Assembly: GCF_030766725.1 (NCBI RefSeq)
Contig: NZ_JARQWR010000003.1
Coordinates: 62,001-126,000, forward strand
Source of the DNA: Flavobacterium aerium
GTDB taxonomy: Bacteria > Bacteroidota > Bacteroidia > Flavobacteriales > Flavobacteriaceae
DNA length: 64,000 nt
Direction of reading: 5' to 3'
Shown piece after piece: positions 38,496 to 48,781 of the stretch (its first letter is position 1; each line of letters begins with the position of its first letter). The notes beneath the pieces are model-generated. The model did no database searches and was not told where the DNA came from. It was given only the letters and a program-made list of their open reading frames with translations. The translations under genes and the position numbers were made by a program.

Positions 38496-39287
38496 ATGGA
38501 ACGAGCAATTAACGTTGGTCAATGTGAATTAATCATTGATGAAGTAGAAAAGGATACCTATGTATTGCATGAAGGCAAATGGAATTTTACTACAGACTGG
38601 CACTCCCATCATAAAGGACAACTTTTGTATGTAGAACGTGGGATGCAATATTTACATACTGAAAAAGAAACTTTCTTATTGCCTGCTCATCATTGTGCTT
38701 GGATTCCACCAGATTTACGCCATAAAACGTCTTCACCCAGTGCCGAAGGTTTTTTCCGCTCTTTGTTTTTTACTTTCAATCATATTCCGGAATTCTTTGC
38801 TCAAACAAATGTGTTTAAAGTACCTAATGTCCTTCGGGAAATGATTCTATATACCGAACGTTGGTCACAATTAAGGACCTATGATGTTGAGGAAGCTACC
38901 TTTTTGGCTGCTATTGTGAATAGTCTTCCTAACTTTTGTAGTGGTGCATTACCATTAATGGTTCCTGTATCCCAGCATCCACAATTAATCCCTATCATGG
39001 AGCATTTAGTACATTCTTTGGCAGAGGATATCAATTTAATTAAAGTTGCTGAAAAATTCAGTATTGCTCCTCGTACTTTACAGCGTTTATTCCAAAAAGA
39101 AATGGGAATGTCTATGGCTCATTATATTAAAACGGCTCGAATTATCAAATCGGTTGAATTGCTGAGTGAAAAGGGACAAAATGTAAGTAGTGTAGCCTAT
39201 AAAGTTGGATATGAAAGTCTCCCTACTTTTAGTAATAATTTCTTGAAAATCATCGGGAGAAGACCACAAGAGTTTTTAAATCATTAA
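38496..39287 (+). CDS. AraC-family transcriptional regulator with cupin sensor
   Basis: 263 residues. An N-terminal cupin-like domain (about 20-110; HEGKWNFTTDWHSHHKGQLLYVERG, CAWIPPDLRH) has His residues that could bind metal or ligand. The C-terminal AraC/XylS double helix-turn-helix (about 165-262) has INLIKVAEKFSIAPRTLQRLFQ and SSVAYKVGYESLPTFSNNFLK. It is divergent from the secreted flavodoxin-RidA fusion, 105 bases apart, and likely controls it. The inducer is unknown. Confidence 0.92.
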   Translation: MERAINVGQCELIIDEVEKDTYVLHEGKWNFTTDWHSHHKGQLLYVERGMQYLHTEKETFLLPAHHCAWIPPDLRHKTSSPSAEGFFRSLFFTFNHIPEFFAQTNVFKVPNVLREMILYTERWSQLRTYDVEEATFLAAIVNSLPNFCSGALPLMVPVSQHPQLIPIMEHLVHSLAEDINLIKVAEKFSIAPRTLQRLFQKEMGMSMAHYIKTARIIKSVELLSEKGQNVSSVAYKVGYESLPTFSNNFLKIIGRRPQEFLNH

Positions 39288-39380
39288 ATTTTGTACCAAA
39301 GGCTATTATTTTTATAAAAAAGCTGTAATATTGATACTCTTTTTTTAAAATCCCTATTATTAATTTTTTAACGTAAAAAC

Positions 39381-39974
39381 ATGACCACAAATTTTTTTGA
39401 TTCAAATAGCTATTTCATTGATGAAAAAGTAAATATGTTCAAATTTGCCAATGAATATAAAGTTTTTGATAATAAAGGTACTCAGATAGGTGCTATCAAA
39501 CAACGATTAACTACTGGACAAAAAATGCTTCGTTTGGTGGTAAGCAAAGCAATGCTTCCCTTTCATTTAGAAATTGTAAACGAAAAAGATCAAGTACAGG
39601 CTAGTATCAACAGAGGTTGGACTTTCTTCATGTCGAGTATTATTATTTCCGATTACAAAGGAGCCAAAATTGCTGAAATCAAACAGAAATTCAAATTATT
39701 CAAACCGCGTTTCATCATCAATGATAAAAACAGTCGATTGATTGCTGAAATCAATGGCGATTGGAAAGCTTGGAACTTTAATATTACTGATCCTCAACAA
39801 AAACCTGTGGGACAGATTAGTAAAAAATGGGCCGGTGCAATGAAAGAAATCTTCACTACAGCGGATAAATACAATGTTACTATTGAAGAGGCTTATCCGG
39901 AAACAGACCATAAAGCCGCTATTGTATCTTGTGCTATATGTATTGATATGATCTTAAAAGAAAACAATAGTTAA
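39381..39974 (+). CDS. LURP-one/scramblase-like (LOR) family protein
   Basis: 197 residues, soluble beta-barrel pattern with a C-terminal hydrophobic helix. Repeated strands NKGTQIGAIKQRL, YKGAKIAEIKQKFKLFKPRFIIND and NSRLIAEINGDWKAWNFNI match the LURP-one-related/phospholipid-scramblase-like fold. The cellular role in bacteria is unknown; a membrane-associated protein is plausible. Single gene with its own terminator. Confidence 0.75.
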   Translation: MTTNFFDSNSYFIDEKVNMFKFANEYKVFDNKGTQIGAIKQRLTTGQKMLRLVVSKAMLPFHLEIVNEKDQVQASINRGWTFFMSSIIISDYKGAKIAEIKQKFKLFKPRFIINDKNSRLIAEINGDWKAWNFNITDPQQKPVGQISKKWAGAMKEIFTTADKYNVTIEEAYPETDHKAAIVSCAICIDMILKENNS

Positions 39975-40000
39975 TATCCTTCTATATTGACTTTTATATC

Positions 40001-40034
40001 AAACCCTGACTTCACTGTCGGGGTTTTCTTTTTT
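40001..40034 (+). terminator. Terminator after the LOR-family gene
   Basis: Inverted repeat AACCCTGAC / GTCGGGGTT (one G-T pair) followed by TTCTTTTTT. Confidence 0.8.
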
Positions 40035-40124
40035 AATAAATAATCATAAAACATTCTTAATCTGAACTACTCTTTCCTGAATATTTTTTACTTTTAAGTA
40101 CAATCCCTTTAAATACCACTACTT

Positions 40125-40865
40125 ATGAAAGATAATTTTTCTAAACAATCTGCCCATTATGTAAAATTCAGACCTACCTACCCCAAAGCCCTATATGATT
40201 TTCTAAAAAAAATAGTACCACAACACGATAAAGCTTGGGATTGTGGAACTGGAAATGGTCAGGTAGCCCAAGAATTGTCGACTTTCTTTACGGAAGTAAT
40301 TGCTACAGACATCAGTGAAAATCAACTGGCTAATGCCAACCAAAAAGATAATATTACCTACTTAATCAGCCCTGCAGAAAAGACTCCTTTTAACTATCAT
40401 TCTTTTAACTTAATCACTGTAGCACAGGCCATTCACTGGTTTGACTTCAATGCTTTCTATAAGGAGGTAAAACGTACAGGAAAACCAGATGGAGTACTTG
40501 CGGTAATTGGTTATGGTTCCATACAGATTGATGAGAAAATTACACCAATACTTCAAAAATTCCATTATCAAATTTTGGGAAACTACTGGGATGAAGAGCG
40601 TAAATATTTAGATGAAAGTTATCGAAATATCCCTTTTCCTTTTGAAGAGATTAAAGTTCCTGAATTATATATTGAGGACGATTGGACATTAGAACAGCTC
40701 ATAGGTTATTTAAAAACCTGGTCCTCAGTACAGCATTATATCAAAGCCAATGGTACAAATCCTGTCGATTTGATTTATGATAGTATTGTAACAGAATGGG
40801 GAAATTCTGTAACGAAGAAGATTAAATTTCCCTTACTTTTGAGAATAGGAAAAATCAATCATTAA
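40125..40865 (+). CDS. Class I SAM-dependent methyltransferase
   Basis: 246 residues. A Rossmann methyltransferase (Methyltransf_11 type): N-terminal FSKQSAHYVKFRPTYP, SAM motif I AWDCGTGNGQVAQEL (about 37-51), ATDISENQLANA, and the post-motif AQAIHWFDF typical of small-molecule methyltransferases near trans-aconitate methyltransferase. The substrate is not predictable. It may be co-transcribed with the PH-domain and coiled-coil genes that follow within 22-30 bases. Confidence 0.9.
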   Translation: MKDNFSKQSAHYVKFRPTYPKALYDFLKKIVPQHDKAWDCGTGNGQVAQELSTFFTEVIATDISENQLANANQKDNITYLISPAEKTPFNYHSFNLITVAQAIHWFDFNAFYKEVKRTGKPDGVLAVIGYGSIQIDEKITPILQKFHYQILGNYWDEERKYLDESYRNIPFPFEEIKVPELYIEDDWTLEQLIGYLKTWSSVQHYIKANGTNPVDLIYDSIVTEWGNSVTKKIKFPLLLRIGKINH

Positions 40866-40887
40866 GAACAAAATTAAACACGTACAC

Positions 40888-41265
40888 ATGAGCTTATTCA
40901 ATGCCATAATGGGAAATGCCTCCGCGGTATCTATTGAGAAAATTTCACAAGAATTTGAACCGATCTTAATTCAGGGCGAAAAAATTGAAAAAGCTTTTAA
41001 AGTTATTCGAGACATGTTTGTCTTCACCAACAAAAGATTAATTCTAGTAGATAAACAAGGAATTACGGGATCCAAAGTAGATTATCAATCTATTCCTTAT
41101 ACTAGTATTTTGAAATTCTCAAAGGAAAGCGCTGGGATTCTAGACTTGGATGCCGATTTAAAAATATGGTTAAGAGGTGAAAGCCATCCCATCAAAAAAC
41201 AATTTGGTAAAGACAATAACATTAACGAAGTGTATAAAATATTAAGCGAGCATATATTGAAATAA
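40888..41265 (+). CDS. Bacterial PH-domain protein (bPH_1/PF08000-like)
   Basis: 125 residues, one bacterial pleckstrin-homology-like domain: VFTNKRLILVDKQGITGSKVDYQSIPYTSILKFS followed by DADLKIWLRGESHPIKKQF. Members are small cytosolic proteins of unknown function. It starts 22 bases after the methyltransferase gene and is followed 30 bases later by the coiled-coil gene, probably one unit. Confidence 0.88.
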   Translation: MSLFNAIMGNASAVSIEKISQEFEPILIQGEKIEKAFKVIRDMFVFTNKRLILVDKQGITGSKVDYQSIPYTSILKFSKESAGILDLDADLKIWLRGESHPIKKQFGKDNNINEVYKILSEHILK

Positions 41266-41295
41266 AAACGAGTAATAACCTTAAAATAAACTGTT

Positions 41296-41580
41296 ATGAG
41301 TGATAATAAAGAGAATTACAAGCAAAAATTTGAAGCGCAATTAGAACAAAAAAAAGCAGATTTAACCAAGTTAAAAGCACAAGCTTCTGAGGCAGATGCC
41401 GATTTGAAAATCAAAATCAACGAACAAGTTGATAAATTAGAACAAAAAATTGAAGAAGGCAAAGCAAAATTTGCCGAATTATGGGAAGCTGGAGAAGACA
41501 AATGGGATGTGCTGAAAGATAAGCTGGAAGCTTCATGGGAGCATTTGAAAGATGGATTTAAAAGCGACGATAAAGCATAA
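41296..41580 (+). CDS. Small coiled-coil, Sll1863-type stress-response-like protein
   Basis: 94 residues, almost entirely charged and helical with heptad-like spacing (QKFEAQLEQKKADLTKLKAQ, DKLEQKIEEGKAKFAELWE, LEASWEHLKDGF). It has no signal or membrane segment. It resembles short coiled-coil proteins linked to stress response in cyanobacteria and Bacteroidota. The function is unknown. It is last of the methyltransferase/PH unit and is followed by a terminator. Confidence 0.8.
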   Translation: MSDNKENYKQKFEAQLEQKKADLTKLKAQASEADADLKIKINEQVDKLEQKIEEGKAKFAELWEAGEDKWDVLKDKLEASWEHLKDGFKSDDKA

Positions 41581-41619
41581 TCTTCTTTCCTGAATTCCTT
41601 TTATAAATTAAAAAATTAA

Positions 41620-41668
41620 AGCTTTACTCTTAGTCCTTTCAATTGTGGATTAAGAGTAAAGTCTTTTT
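41620..41668 (+). terminator. Terminator after the coiled-coil gene
   Basis: Stem of about 15 bp (CTTTACTCTTAGTCC / GGATTAAGAGTAAAG, one G-T pair), loop of about 10 bases, then TCTTTTTAT. Confidence 0.8.
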
Positions 41669-41696
41669 ATAGTCCTTATACAAGCCTTTATTTTTT

Positions 41697-43055
41697 ATGA
41701 AAAAAACAAAATTAATCGTAATTGGTGGAAATGCAGCAGGAATGAGCGCTGCTTCAAAAGTAAGACGTGCCAATCCAGATCATGAAATAATTGTTTTTGA
41801 ACGTACAGATTACACTTCTTATTCTGCCTGTGGTATTCCGTATTTTATTTCAGGAAAAGTCAAAGAGGCTGATGATTTAATCGTTCGTAGTCCAAAAGTT
41901 TTTAAGGAAAAACACAACATTGATGCTCGTATTAATCATGAAGTTCTTGAAATTGATACCGACAATCAAAAGCTAAAGGTGCGTAATCTAAAAGATAAAT
42001 CGGAGTTTTGGGAAACCTACGATCAATTGCTTATTGCTACTGGTTCAAGAGCATTTTGTCCTGATGTTGAGGGCATGGGAGCCAAAGGTATTTTTGGGGT
42101 AACCACCTTAAAAAGTGGAATTAAAGTAGAACAATTCATCCTAAAAGAAAAACCAAAACAAGCGGTCATCATTGGAGGTGGATATATTGGTATTGAGATG
42201 GCAGAAGCTTTAATTATTCGAGGAATAAAAGTTACGATTATCAATCGTTCTGCTCAGGTAATGGGAACCTTAGATCCAGACATGGGTGCTTTAGTCTATG
42301 AAGCCTTAAAGAAAATTGGCGTAGTCATCCATTTGAATGAGGCTTTAGAATCTTTTACAACCGAAAATGGTCAGGTTATAGCAGTTGTTACGAAAAAACA
42401 AACTATTAAAACGGATATGGTTATTTTAGGTATTGGCTCACAGCCAAATACTGCATTATTAAAAAACACTAAAATTAAACTAGGTACTACTGGTGCAATC
42501 AAAGTGAATAAAAAAATGCAAACTAATATAACGAATGTATGGGCAGCTGGTGATTGTGTAGAAACTCAGCACTTAATCAGTAAAAAAGCGGTAAATATTG
42601 CGCTAGGGACCGTTGCTAACAAAACCGGATTGGTTGCAGGTAGTAACATAGTAGGACAAGAAATTACTTTTCCAGGAGTTGTTGGTACGGCTGTATGTAA
42701 AATTTGTGATTATGAGGTGGCTAGAACAGGTTTAACAGAGAAAGAGTTAAAACAGCTCCATATGGACTATATAACTGCTACAGTGGATTCTCTGTCTCGC
42801 GCAGGGTATTATCCGGGTTCAACTAAAATTACAGTGAAATTACTTGCGGATAAAAAAACAGGTCGTTTATTCGGCGGGCAAATTGTAGGACAAGAAGGCG
42901 CCGCAAAACGTATTGATGTATTGGCTACGGCATTGACCGCTAAATTAAATCTACAACAGATTATTGATTTGGATTTGTCCTATGCTCCACCCTTTTCATT
43001 AGTTTGGGATCCAGTACAGACGGCAGCTCGAAAATTAATCAGCCAAATGAAATAA
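41697..43055 (+). CDS. FAD-dependent CoA-disulfide reductase/NADH oxidase-like enzyme
   Basis: 452 residues. Pyridine-nucleotide-disulfide oxidoreductase of the single-cysteine class: FAD motif VIGGNAAGMSAA (8-19), redox-active Cys45 in SYSACGIPYFI, NAD(P)H motif VIIGGGYIGIEMAEAL (about 156-172), second FAD motif TNVWAAGDCVE (about 279-290) and a C-terminal dimerisation domain (about 325-452, PGSTKITVKL, GGQIVGQEGAAKRID). The family includes CoA-disulfide reductases and NADH oxidases, which sequence alone does not separate. It probably maintains thiol redox balance. Its stop codon lies within a shared hairpin terminator. Confidence 0.9.
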   Translation: MKKTKLIVIGGNAAGMSAASKVRRANPDHEIIVFERTDYTSYSACGIPYFISGKVKEADDLIVRSPKVFKEKHNIDARINHEVLEIDTDNQKLKVRNLKDKSEFWETYDQLLIATGSRAFCPDVEGMGAKGIFGVTTLKSGIKVEQFILKEKPKQAVIIGGGYIGIEMAEALIIRGIKVTIINRSAQVMGTLDPDMGALVYEALKKIGVVIHLNEALESFTTENGQVIAVVTKKQTIKTDMVILGIGSQPNTALLKNTKIKLGTTGAIKVNKKMQTNITNVWAAGDCVETQHLISKKAVNIALGTVANKTGLVAGSNIVGQEITFPGVVGTAVCKICDYEVARTGLTEKELKQLHMDYITATVDSLSRAGYYPGSTKITVKLLADKKTGRLFGGQIVGQEGAAKRIDVLATALTAKLNLQQIIDLDLSYAPPFSLVWDPVQTAARKLISQMK

Positions 43056-43095
43056 TAAAAAAGGTTAGCAATAATTGCTAACCTTTTTTATTATT
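43051..43095. terminator. Shared hairpin containing the stop codons of both convergent genes
   Basis: Perfect 20-bp inverted repeat (arms 43051-43070 and 43076-43095) with a 5-base loop. The plus-strand TAA (43053-43055) and the minus-strand stop (43091-43093) both lie inside the stem. Confidence 0.9.
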
Positions 43096-44611
43096 CGAAA
43101 ATTCTTGTTTTAAATTCTTTCCGCAATCCTGCATAATCTTGTTTTGGTTCTTTACAAATGAAAATGGTTTGCCATAAATCTTTATCAAAACCTGCAAAAG
43201 GATTGTACACTCTTTTCACGGGTACAACACTTTTAAAGAATGCTTGAAAGAAATCAATTTCGGCTTCTCCATTTGTAAAAGCAATAATTGTTTTGGGAAG
43301 TGATCCTTTTTCTTTTGTCCATAAATAGAAACTTCCATGGTATGAAAATGCTTCTGGAACATGATAACTTTCACGAAATAAATTGACACCTCCCGCCTGA
43401 CTATAATGCTTGCCCCATATTAAACAGTTCTGTTTTTCGGCACTTGGCAAACTATCGTACACTTGTTGCAATGCCGTCATTGTTTTTTTCCATTTTATAG
43501 GAGCATAATATTCTGAATACTCAATGCGATAATGATTCTCTTCGGGTTCTATATTCGCAAATTTTATAAAGGTGTGTAATGGAAGAACTGCCAATCCATA
43601 AGGAATTAATACTGCCCCTGAAATGACCAATGCAACTGTAGTAGGATAAATTACCCAGAAACGTTTCAATAATATTTTCTTTTCAAACCATATACATCCA
43701 AATATTAATAGTGGAATCATTGCTGGATAAAAGTAATAGGCTTTACTTTTATTGATAGCCAATAACAGAATCGTTAGCACAATAGTAACAGCAATAGGTC
43801 TATATATATTTCGATCTCGTTTATTAAACATAAACAGCAATCCTCCCACCCACAAAATAATTGTTAATGGATTAAGTGAAATAATTATTTCTTTCAGTAC
43901 ATCCAATACTGTTAAGTGATTTAACTGGGTTTCATACAATCGGGAAAACATTTCTATCACAGGGAAATCATGTACGTATTGCCACCATATATTAGGGCTT
44001 ATCAGTACCAGAAATAAACTGATGTACCCCAATAAATAGCTATTTAATAATGCTCTTCGGGTGCGTCTAAAAATGAATAAGGCTGGTAATCCGGCAATAA
44101 AAAAGAGGATATCATATTTGGTTAGAAAGCCAAAAGAAAGACTAACGGTAAGATACCATAAGTATTTCTTATCTAATGTTTTATTAAATCGAATTAAAAG
44201 ATAAAAGGATAATACCCAAAAGAGTTGGCTGAACACCACGGGTTGAAATAATTGATGGGCTCTTCCAAATGTAGGTGCTACTATAATGCACAATAAAACA
44301 ATAAAAATCGATTTGATTTTCCCTCCTAATTCCATGGTGGTTAAGGCCACCAATACCAAAATTAATAAAGAAGCTATATGACTGAATATATGATGAACGA
44401 ATACGGATTGAGAATGAAACAGGTTTTGAATAAAAGCTAACCATCCTATGACAGGGGGAAATTCCATATAACCAAAACTCAAATGGTTTCCTGTAGCAAT
44501 ATGAAGTAACTCATCTCCTTGGAATCCCGAATTAGAATCACCAATAAGATGTAAGAGCAGCTTTACAGCGCAAAAAAATAAGATTACCAAGATTTCTCTG
44601 CTGTGTCTCAT
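43091..44611 (-). CDS. Glycosyltransferase family 39 (ArnT/PMT-like) membrane protein
   Basis: 506 residues. About ten membrane helices occupy residues 5-355, followed by a soluble C-terminal domain. The first periplasmic loop holds the GT39-type acidic motif in GFQGDELLHIATG (about 28-40), the catalytic Asp region of lipid-linked sugar transferases, and GYMEFPPVIGW follows. It probably transfers a sugar from a polyprenyl-phosphate donor to lipid A, a protein or a glycan; the acceptor is unknown. Monocistronic. Confidence 0.88.
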   Translation of the reverse strand: MRHSREILVILFFCAVKLLLHLIGDSNSGFQGDELLHIATGNHLSFGYMEFPPVIGWLAFIQNLFHSQSVFVHHIFSHIASLLILVLVALTTMELGGKIKSIFIVLLCIIVAPTFGRAHQLFQPVVFSQLFWVLSFYLLIRFNKTLDKKYLWYLTVSLSFGFLTKYDILFFIAGLPALFIFRRTRRALLNSYLLGYISLFLVLISPNIWWQYVHDFPVIEMFSRLYETQLNHLTVLDVLKEIIISLNPLTIILWVGGLLFMFNKRDRNIYRPIAVTIVLTILLLAINKSKAYYFYPAMIPLLIFGCIWFEKKILLKRFWVIYPTTVALVISGAVLIPYGLAVLPLHTFIKFANIEPEENHYRIEYSEYYAPIKWKKTMTALQQVYDSLPSAEKQNCLIWGKHYSQAGGVNLFRESYHVPEAFSYHGSFYLWTKEKGSLPKTIIAFTNGEAEIDFFQAFFKSVVPVKRVYNPFAGFDKDLWQTIFICKEPKQDYAGLRKEFKTRIFE

Positions 44612-44755
44612 AATACTTCTACTACTTCGATTTTATGTTAATAATAGAGTTGTTTATCGTTTTACTAAATCGTAAAAAATAAAATATGTTCCTCATACAT
44701 AAAACACTAAAAATAGCAAAAAATTGTTCAATTTGATTTGCAGTGGTATTTAAAA

Positions 44756-44783
44756 CAAAAAAGTCCCTCATCTGAGGGACTTT
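44756..44783 (-). terminator. Terminator after dsbD
   Basis: 11-bp inverted repeat AAAGTCCCTCA / TGAGGGACTTT with a minimal loop, followed on the minus strand by TTTTGTTTT. It lies 3 bases after the dsbD stop. Confidence 0.9.
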
Positions 44784-44785
44784 AA

Positions 44786-46774
44786 TTATTTTTTGAATTT
44801 TTCAATTCCAGATTTCAACCATTGTTCATAGGCTGCAATATCGGGTGTATACCCTATTGCTTCATTTAAACTTTTTTCGTCTTTATCTAAAATAATATAA
44901 TATGGTTGAGCATTGGCTTTGTAACGTGTGATTTGGAAATCACTCCATTTATTTCCAGTCGTTTTTATTTTTTTACCTGTTTCTTTAGAAACATATTGTT
45001 CACTTTCTGGCAATTCTCTTTTATCGTCCACGTACAATGAAATCAATACTACATCATTATTTAATATGGATAAAATGCGTTCATCTGACCAAACATAATC
45101 TTCCATTTTTCTACAGTTTACACAAGCAAATCCTGTAAAATCTAATAAGATTGGTTTGTTTACTGATTTAGCATAAGCTAATCCTTCTTCATAATCTGTA
45201 AATGCAATAATATCATGTGGTCCTTTGTGTGCTCCATCTGGTAAGGCTGTTGTAGAAGTTGCTCCTCCACCTTTGGTACTACCTACACCATAGGGTGATT
45301 CACTATAAGTCATTGGTGGTGGGAAACCGCTAATTAATTTTAATGGTGCACCCCATAAACCTGGAATCAAATAAATTGTAAATGATAATACCACTAATCC
45401 AATTGATAATCTACCTACAGAGATAAATGGTAATGGTGAGTCATGTGGTAATGTAATTTTACCAAACATATATAATGCAAGGGTTCCAAAAATTGCAATC
45501 CAAATGGCTAAAAATACTTCTCTTTCTAACCAATGTAATTGTAATACTAAATCGGCATTTGATAAGAATTTGAATGCTAAAGCTAATTCTAGGAATCCTA
45601 AAAATACTTTTACAGTGTTTAACCATCCACCAGATTTAGGTAATGAATTTAACCATCCTGGGAACATTGCAAAAAGCATAAATGGTAAAGCTAATGCCAT
45701 AGAGAAACCTAACATTCCAATAATTGGTGCTAATCCTCCTTTTGAAGCGGCTTGTACTAATAATGTTCCTACAATTGGTCCTGTACATGAGAATGAAACT
45801 ATCGCTAAGGCTAAAGCCATAAATAAGATTCCAATGATTCCACCTCTATCCGCTTGGCTGTCTACTTTATTCGCCCAAGAATTTGGCAACATAATTTCAA
45901 ATGCACCCAAGAATGAGAAAGCAAATACAACTAATAATAGGAAGAAAATTACATTAAACCATACGTTTGTCGATAAGGCATTTAATGCATCTGCTCCAAA
46001 AATCAGAGTGATTACTGTTCCTAAAAATACATAGATTAAGATGATAGAGATACCATAAATAATAGCATTTTTAATTCCTTTTGCTCTGTTTTTACTTTGT
46101 TTAGTAAAGAAACTCACTGTCATTGGAATCATTGGGAATACACATGGTGTCAATAATGCTGCAAATCCAGAAAAGAATGCAATAATAAAAATTGAAAACA
46201 AGCTATTATCGCCTGATTTATCAGCATTTTCTGCTTTTTTATCTACAGTAACAGTAGTGTCTTTTGAGGCATCAGCTACTGCTTTTGTATCAGCTTCTTC
46301 CAAACTTTTTACTTCTTTTGCTTCCAATGTCTTTACATTGAACACAAAATATTTTGATTGGCTGATGCATACATCTTTACATACTTGGTAGAACAATTCT
46401 AATTTTACAGTTTCAACTGCAGGGTTTGTAATTTTTATGGTTTGGGTGAATGTTACTTTATCAGCAAAGAAAATTTCATCTACACCAAATACTTCATTGA
46501 ATGCTTTTTTGGACTCACTTTCTGTCGCTTTTCCTACTAATTCGAAATTACCTTTACTATCTTCAAAAATAAATTCAGTTGCTAATGGCCCACCTTCAGG
46601 AGTGAATTGTGAATAGACGTGCCAGTCCATATCAATTGCGCCTTTAAAAGACAATAAATATTCTGAATCAGATTTTTTTTCGATTTTAGATTCCCATTTT
46701 ACCGGATCTAAAATCTGTGCTTGTCCTTTGGCAAAAGCCAAGACAAAAAGTAATAGATAAATAATTTTCTTCAT
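44786..46774 (-). CDS. dsbD: Thiol:disulfide interchange protein DsbD
   Basis: 662 residues. Signal peptide at 1-19 (KGQAQ); periplasmic N-terminal alpha domain (about 25-150) with a Cys pair in CKDVC near residue 133; eight-helix membrane core (about 195-470) with the CVFPM and SCTGP cysteines; C-terminal thioredoxin-like gamma domain with CVNC at about 550 ([15 protein letters not shown]). It carries electrons from cytoplasmic thioredoxin across the membrane to periplasmic reductants, for example for cytochrome c maturation. Its ATG overlaps the tilS stop (TAATG), so the two genes are translationally coupled. Confidence 0.95.
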   Translation of the reverse strand: MKKIIYLLLFVLAFAKGQAQILDPVKWESKIEKKSDSEYLLSFKGAIDMDWHVYSQFTPEGGPLATEFIFEDSKGNFELVGKATESESKKAFNEVFGVDEIFFADKVTFTQTIKITNPAVETVKLELFYQVCKDVCISQSKYFVFNVKTLEAKEVKSLEEADTKAVADASKDTTVTVDKKAENADKSGDNSLFSIFIIAFFSGFAALLTPCVFPMIPMTVSFFTKQSKNRAKGIKNAIIYGISIILIYVFLGTVITLIFGADALNALSTNVWFNVIFFLLLVVFAFSFLGAFEIMLPNSWANKVDSQADRGGIIGILFMALALAIVSFSCTGPIVGTLLVQAASKGGLAPIIGMLGFSMALALPFMLFAMFPGWLNSLPKSGGWLNTVKVFLGFLELALAFKFLSNADLVLQLHWLEREVFLAIWIAIFGTLALYMFGKITLPHDSPLPFISVGRLSIGLVVLSFTIYLIPGLWGAPLKLISGFPPPMTYSESPYGVGSTKGGGATSTTALPDGAHKGPHDIIAFTDYEEGLAYAKSVNKPILLDFTGFACVNCRKMEDYVWSDERILSILNNDVVLISLYVDDKRELPESEQYVSKETGKKIKTTGNKWSDFQITRYKANAQPYYIILDKDEKSLNEAIGYTPDIAAYEQWLKSGIEKFKK

Positions 46775-48090
46775 TATAGTGGTTTAATTTGAACAATGTG
46801 TTCCGTTATTGATTCAATTTTAAAACGTTCGTCAGCTCTTTTTCCAATAATCCAGACAATTTGATCTGTCGAACATAAAAGCCAAGTATTTTCTTTTTCA
46901 ATCAAAGACATTTTTTCGTCTTTAAAGAATTTACTGACTTTTTTCTTTTGGCCTTTCATTCCAAAAGGGTAAAAATAATCACCTTCTTTCCATTTTCTAA
47001 TCTCTAAAGGTAACTTTAACTTTTCTTTATCTACAAAAATCTGATTACCCCCATTTTCCCGTTGAAAAAATGCTCTCGAAACTTCAGATATAGTTAATTT
47101 TATGGGAATATTTATTTCACTTGGAATATGAATTTCATAGGATTGCACTGCATCAGATTCTATTATTTCTTCTAGAATTAAATACTGTCTATCTTTTAGC
47201 AATCGATAGTTTTCAGAAAAGATTTGTTTTCCCGATTGATTGAAAACTAATTCATAAATATCACTCCAAGCTGTAAACTGGTAGGGCTTTAATAATTGAT
47301 ATAAATAGGCTTTATAATTGGGTAATCGCTTTAATTGCTCAAGGTCAATTTGCAAGTTATTTCCATCTTGTTTCAACAATTGTTTTGAAGTCAGTACTAA
47401 AGCATCTTCCACCATCGAATTGGCTTGTTGAAGGTGTACTAATGTTTCCTGAAAAGAATACAGTAGATTGGAGTTTAATTTTTTAAGTTCTGGAACTACA
47501 TGATGACGTAATGCATTACGCACATATTTATCAGTAGCATTACTACTGTCCTCCCTCCATCCTATTCCATTTTGAATCGCGTATTCCTTAATTTCTTCTC
47601 GACTAAATCGTAAAAAAGGTCGTAATACATTCCCATTCTGAACTGGAATCCCCATTAACCCTTCTAATCCTGTTCCTCTGGTTAAATTGATTAAGAAAGT
47701 TTCTAAATTATCATCGGCATGATGTGCTGTTATAATTCTAGTAAGTGCTTTATGGTGTAAAATTTCTTCAAACCATTTATAGCGTAATTGTCTTGCTGCT
47801 AGTTGGGTATTTAACTTGTGATCCAGTGCATAAGCATTGGTATCAAAAGAAACAACTTCCAGGGGTATATTTAAAGCTTCTGCTAAATCGCGTACAAACT
47901 TTTCATCTCCATCACTTTCCTCATTGCGCAACTTAAAGTTACAATGCGCCAATGTAATGTTATATTCCAAATCATGCATTAAATGAGCTAAAACCACACT
48001 ATCCAATCCTCCACTGGTAGCAAGAAGGAGTTGTTCTCCTTTTAAAAAAGGAAATTGTTCTTCTAAATGCTTCTTGAATCGTTGCTTCAT
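46774..48090 (-). CDS. tilS: tRNA(Ile)-lysidine synthetase TilS
   Basis: 438 residues from the ATG at 48090. The longer frame to 48162 reaches into the -7 element (48162-48169), so its first 24 codons cannot all be transcribed. ATP-dependent enzyme that converts cytidine 34 of tRNA-Ile(CAU) to lysidine, essential for AUA decoding. PP-loop motif [15 protein letters not shown] at about 23-37, [33 protein letters not shown], and a C-terminal TilS substrate-binding domain (about 365-438, [18 protein letters not shown]). It is first in a two-gene unit with dsbD. Confidence 0.95.
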   Translation of the reverse strand: MKQRFKKHLEEQFPFLKGEQLLLATSGGLDSVVLAHLMHDLEYNITLAHCNFKLRNEESDGDEKFVRDLAEALNIPLEVVSFDTNAYALDHKLNTQLAARQLRYKWFEEILHHKALTRIITAHHADDNLETFLINLTRGTGLEGLMGIPVQNGNVLRPFLRFSREEIKEYAIQNGIGWREDSSNATDKYVRNALRHHVVPELKKLNSNLLYSFQETLVHLQQANSMVEDALVLTSKQLLKQDGNNLQIDLEQLKRLPNYKAYLYQLLKPYQFTAWSDIYELVFNQSGKQIFSENYRLLKDRQYLILEEIIESDAVQSYEIHIPSEINIPIKLTISEVSRAFFQRENGGNQIFVDKEKLKLPLEIRKWKEGDYFYPFGMKGQKKKVSKFFKDEKMSLIEKENTWLLCSTDQIVWIIGKRADERFKIESITEHIVQIKPL

Positions 48091-48161
48091 AATTGAATTA
48101 GGTAGACTGTTTAAAAATTTACAGCTTACATTTTTATCGTTTGGACTAAATTTAATGTACA

Positions 48162-48169
48162 CAAAGATA
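48162..48169 (-). promoter_or_regulatory. -7 element TATCTTTG of the tilS-dsbD unit
   Basis: Perfect TAnnTTTG match on the minus strand, with a leader of about 65 bases to the ATG at 48090. It decides the tilS start. Confidence 0.6.
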
Positions 48170-48232
48170 AAATTTATCCCGATGATTTAATAAATTAGCA
48201 GAACTACATTCATCTTAAACTGAAAATTAAAT

Positions 48233-48721
48233 ATGATATCTGAACCAAACCCTCATGCACAAGAAGAATTTTTCAACGCCATTCGTTCTGGTAATCTAGT
48301 TCAACTTGAAAAAAGTGCTAAAGAAGATCCTAAATTAGTAGAAACCATGACACCTAATGGTTTTACACCTTTAATCATTGCTGCTTATAATAATCAGGTT
48401 GATGTTGTTGCATTACTCATCCGTCTTGGTGCTAATACTGATGCACAGGATCATAGTGGTAATACGGCTTTAATTGGGGCTTGTTTTAAAGGATATATTG
48501 ATATTATCAAGTTATTGATCGAGAATGGTTCTAATCCGAATCTAACCAATTATACACAATCGTCTGCCCTAATTTTTGCTGCTACTTACGGACACCTTGA
48601 AATAGTGCAATATCTACTAAATCACAAAGCAAATGCTTCCCATAAAGATGGTAAAGGTCAAACGGCATTAGACTATGCCCATTTACAGGAAAATAAAGCA
48701 ATTGTAACTTTATTGAGTTAG
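48233..48721 (+). CDS. Ankyrin-repeat protein
   Basis: 162 residues with four ankyrin repeats: NGFTPLIIAAYNNQVDVVALLIRLGANTD, SGNTALIGACFKGYIDIIKLLIENGSNPN, QSSALIFAATYGHLEIVQYLLNHKANAS and GKGQTALDYAHLQENKAIVTLL (each cited as seen, about 33 residues apart). There is no signal peptide, so it is cytosolic. It is a protein-binding scaffold with unknown partner. In other bacteria such small proteins often sit beside catalase genes, but none is here. Confidence 0.9.
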   Translation: MISEPNPHAQEEFFNAIRSGNLVQLEKSAKEDPKLVETMTPNGFTPLIIAAYNNQVDVVALLIRLGANTDAQDHSGNTALIGACFKGYIDIIKLLIENGSNPNLTNYTQSSALIFAATYGHLEIVQYLLNHKANASHKDGKGQTALDYAHLQENKAIVTLLS

Positions 48722-48781
48722 TACTAGACACTAAAAATAACCTTATTAAAAACTACTTATTTTTCGTTTTCCAAAACAAAC

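Noticed and set aside
45504..46034. A 176-residue plus-strand frame opposite dsbD.
   Set aside because: Antisense to the eight-helix core of DsbD; its Asn/Lys/Pro-rich product is a shadow.
48091..48162. Upstream start for TilS.
   Set aside because: It begins at the -7 element 48162-48169, so it would not be fully transcribed.
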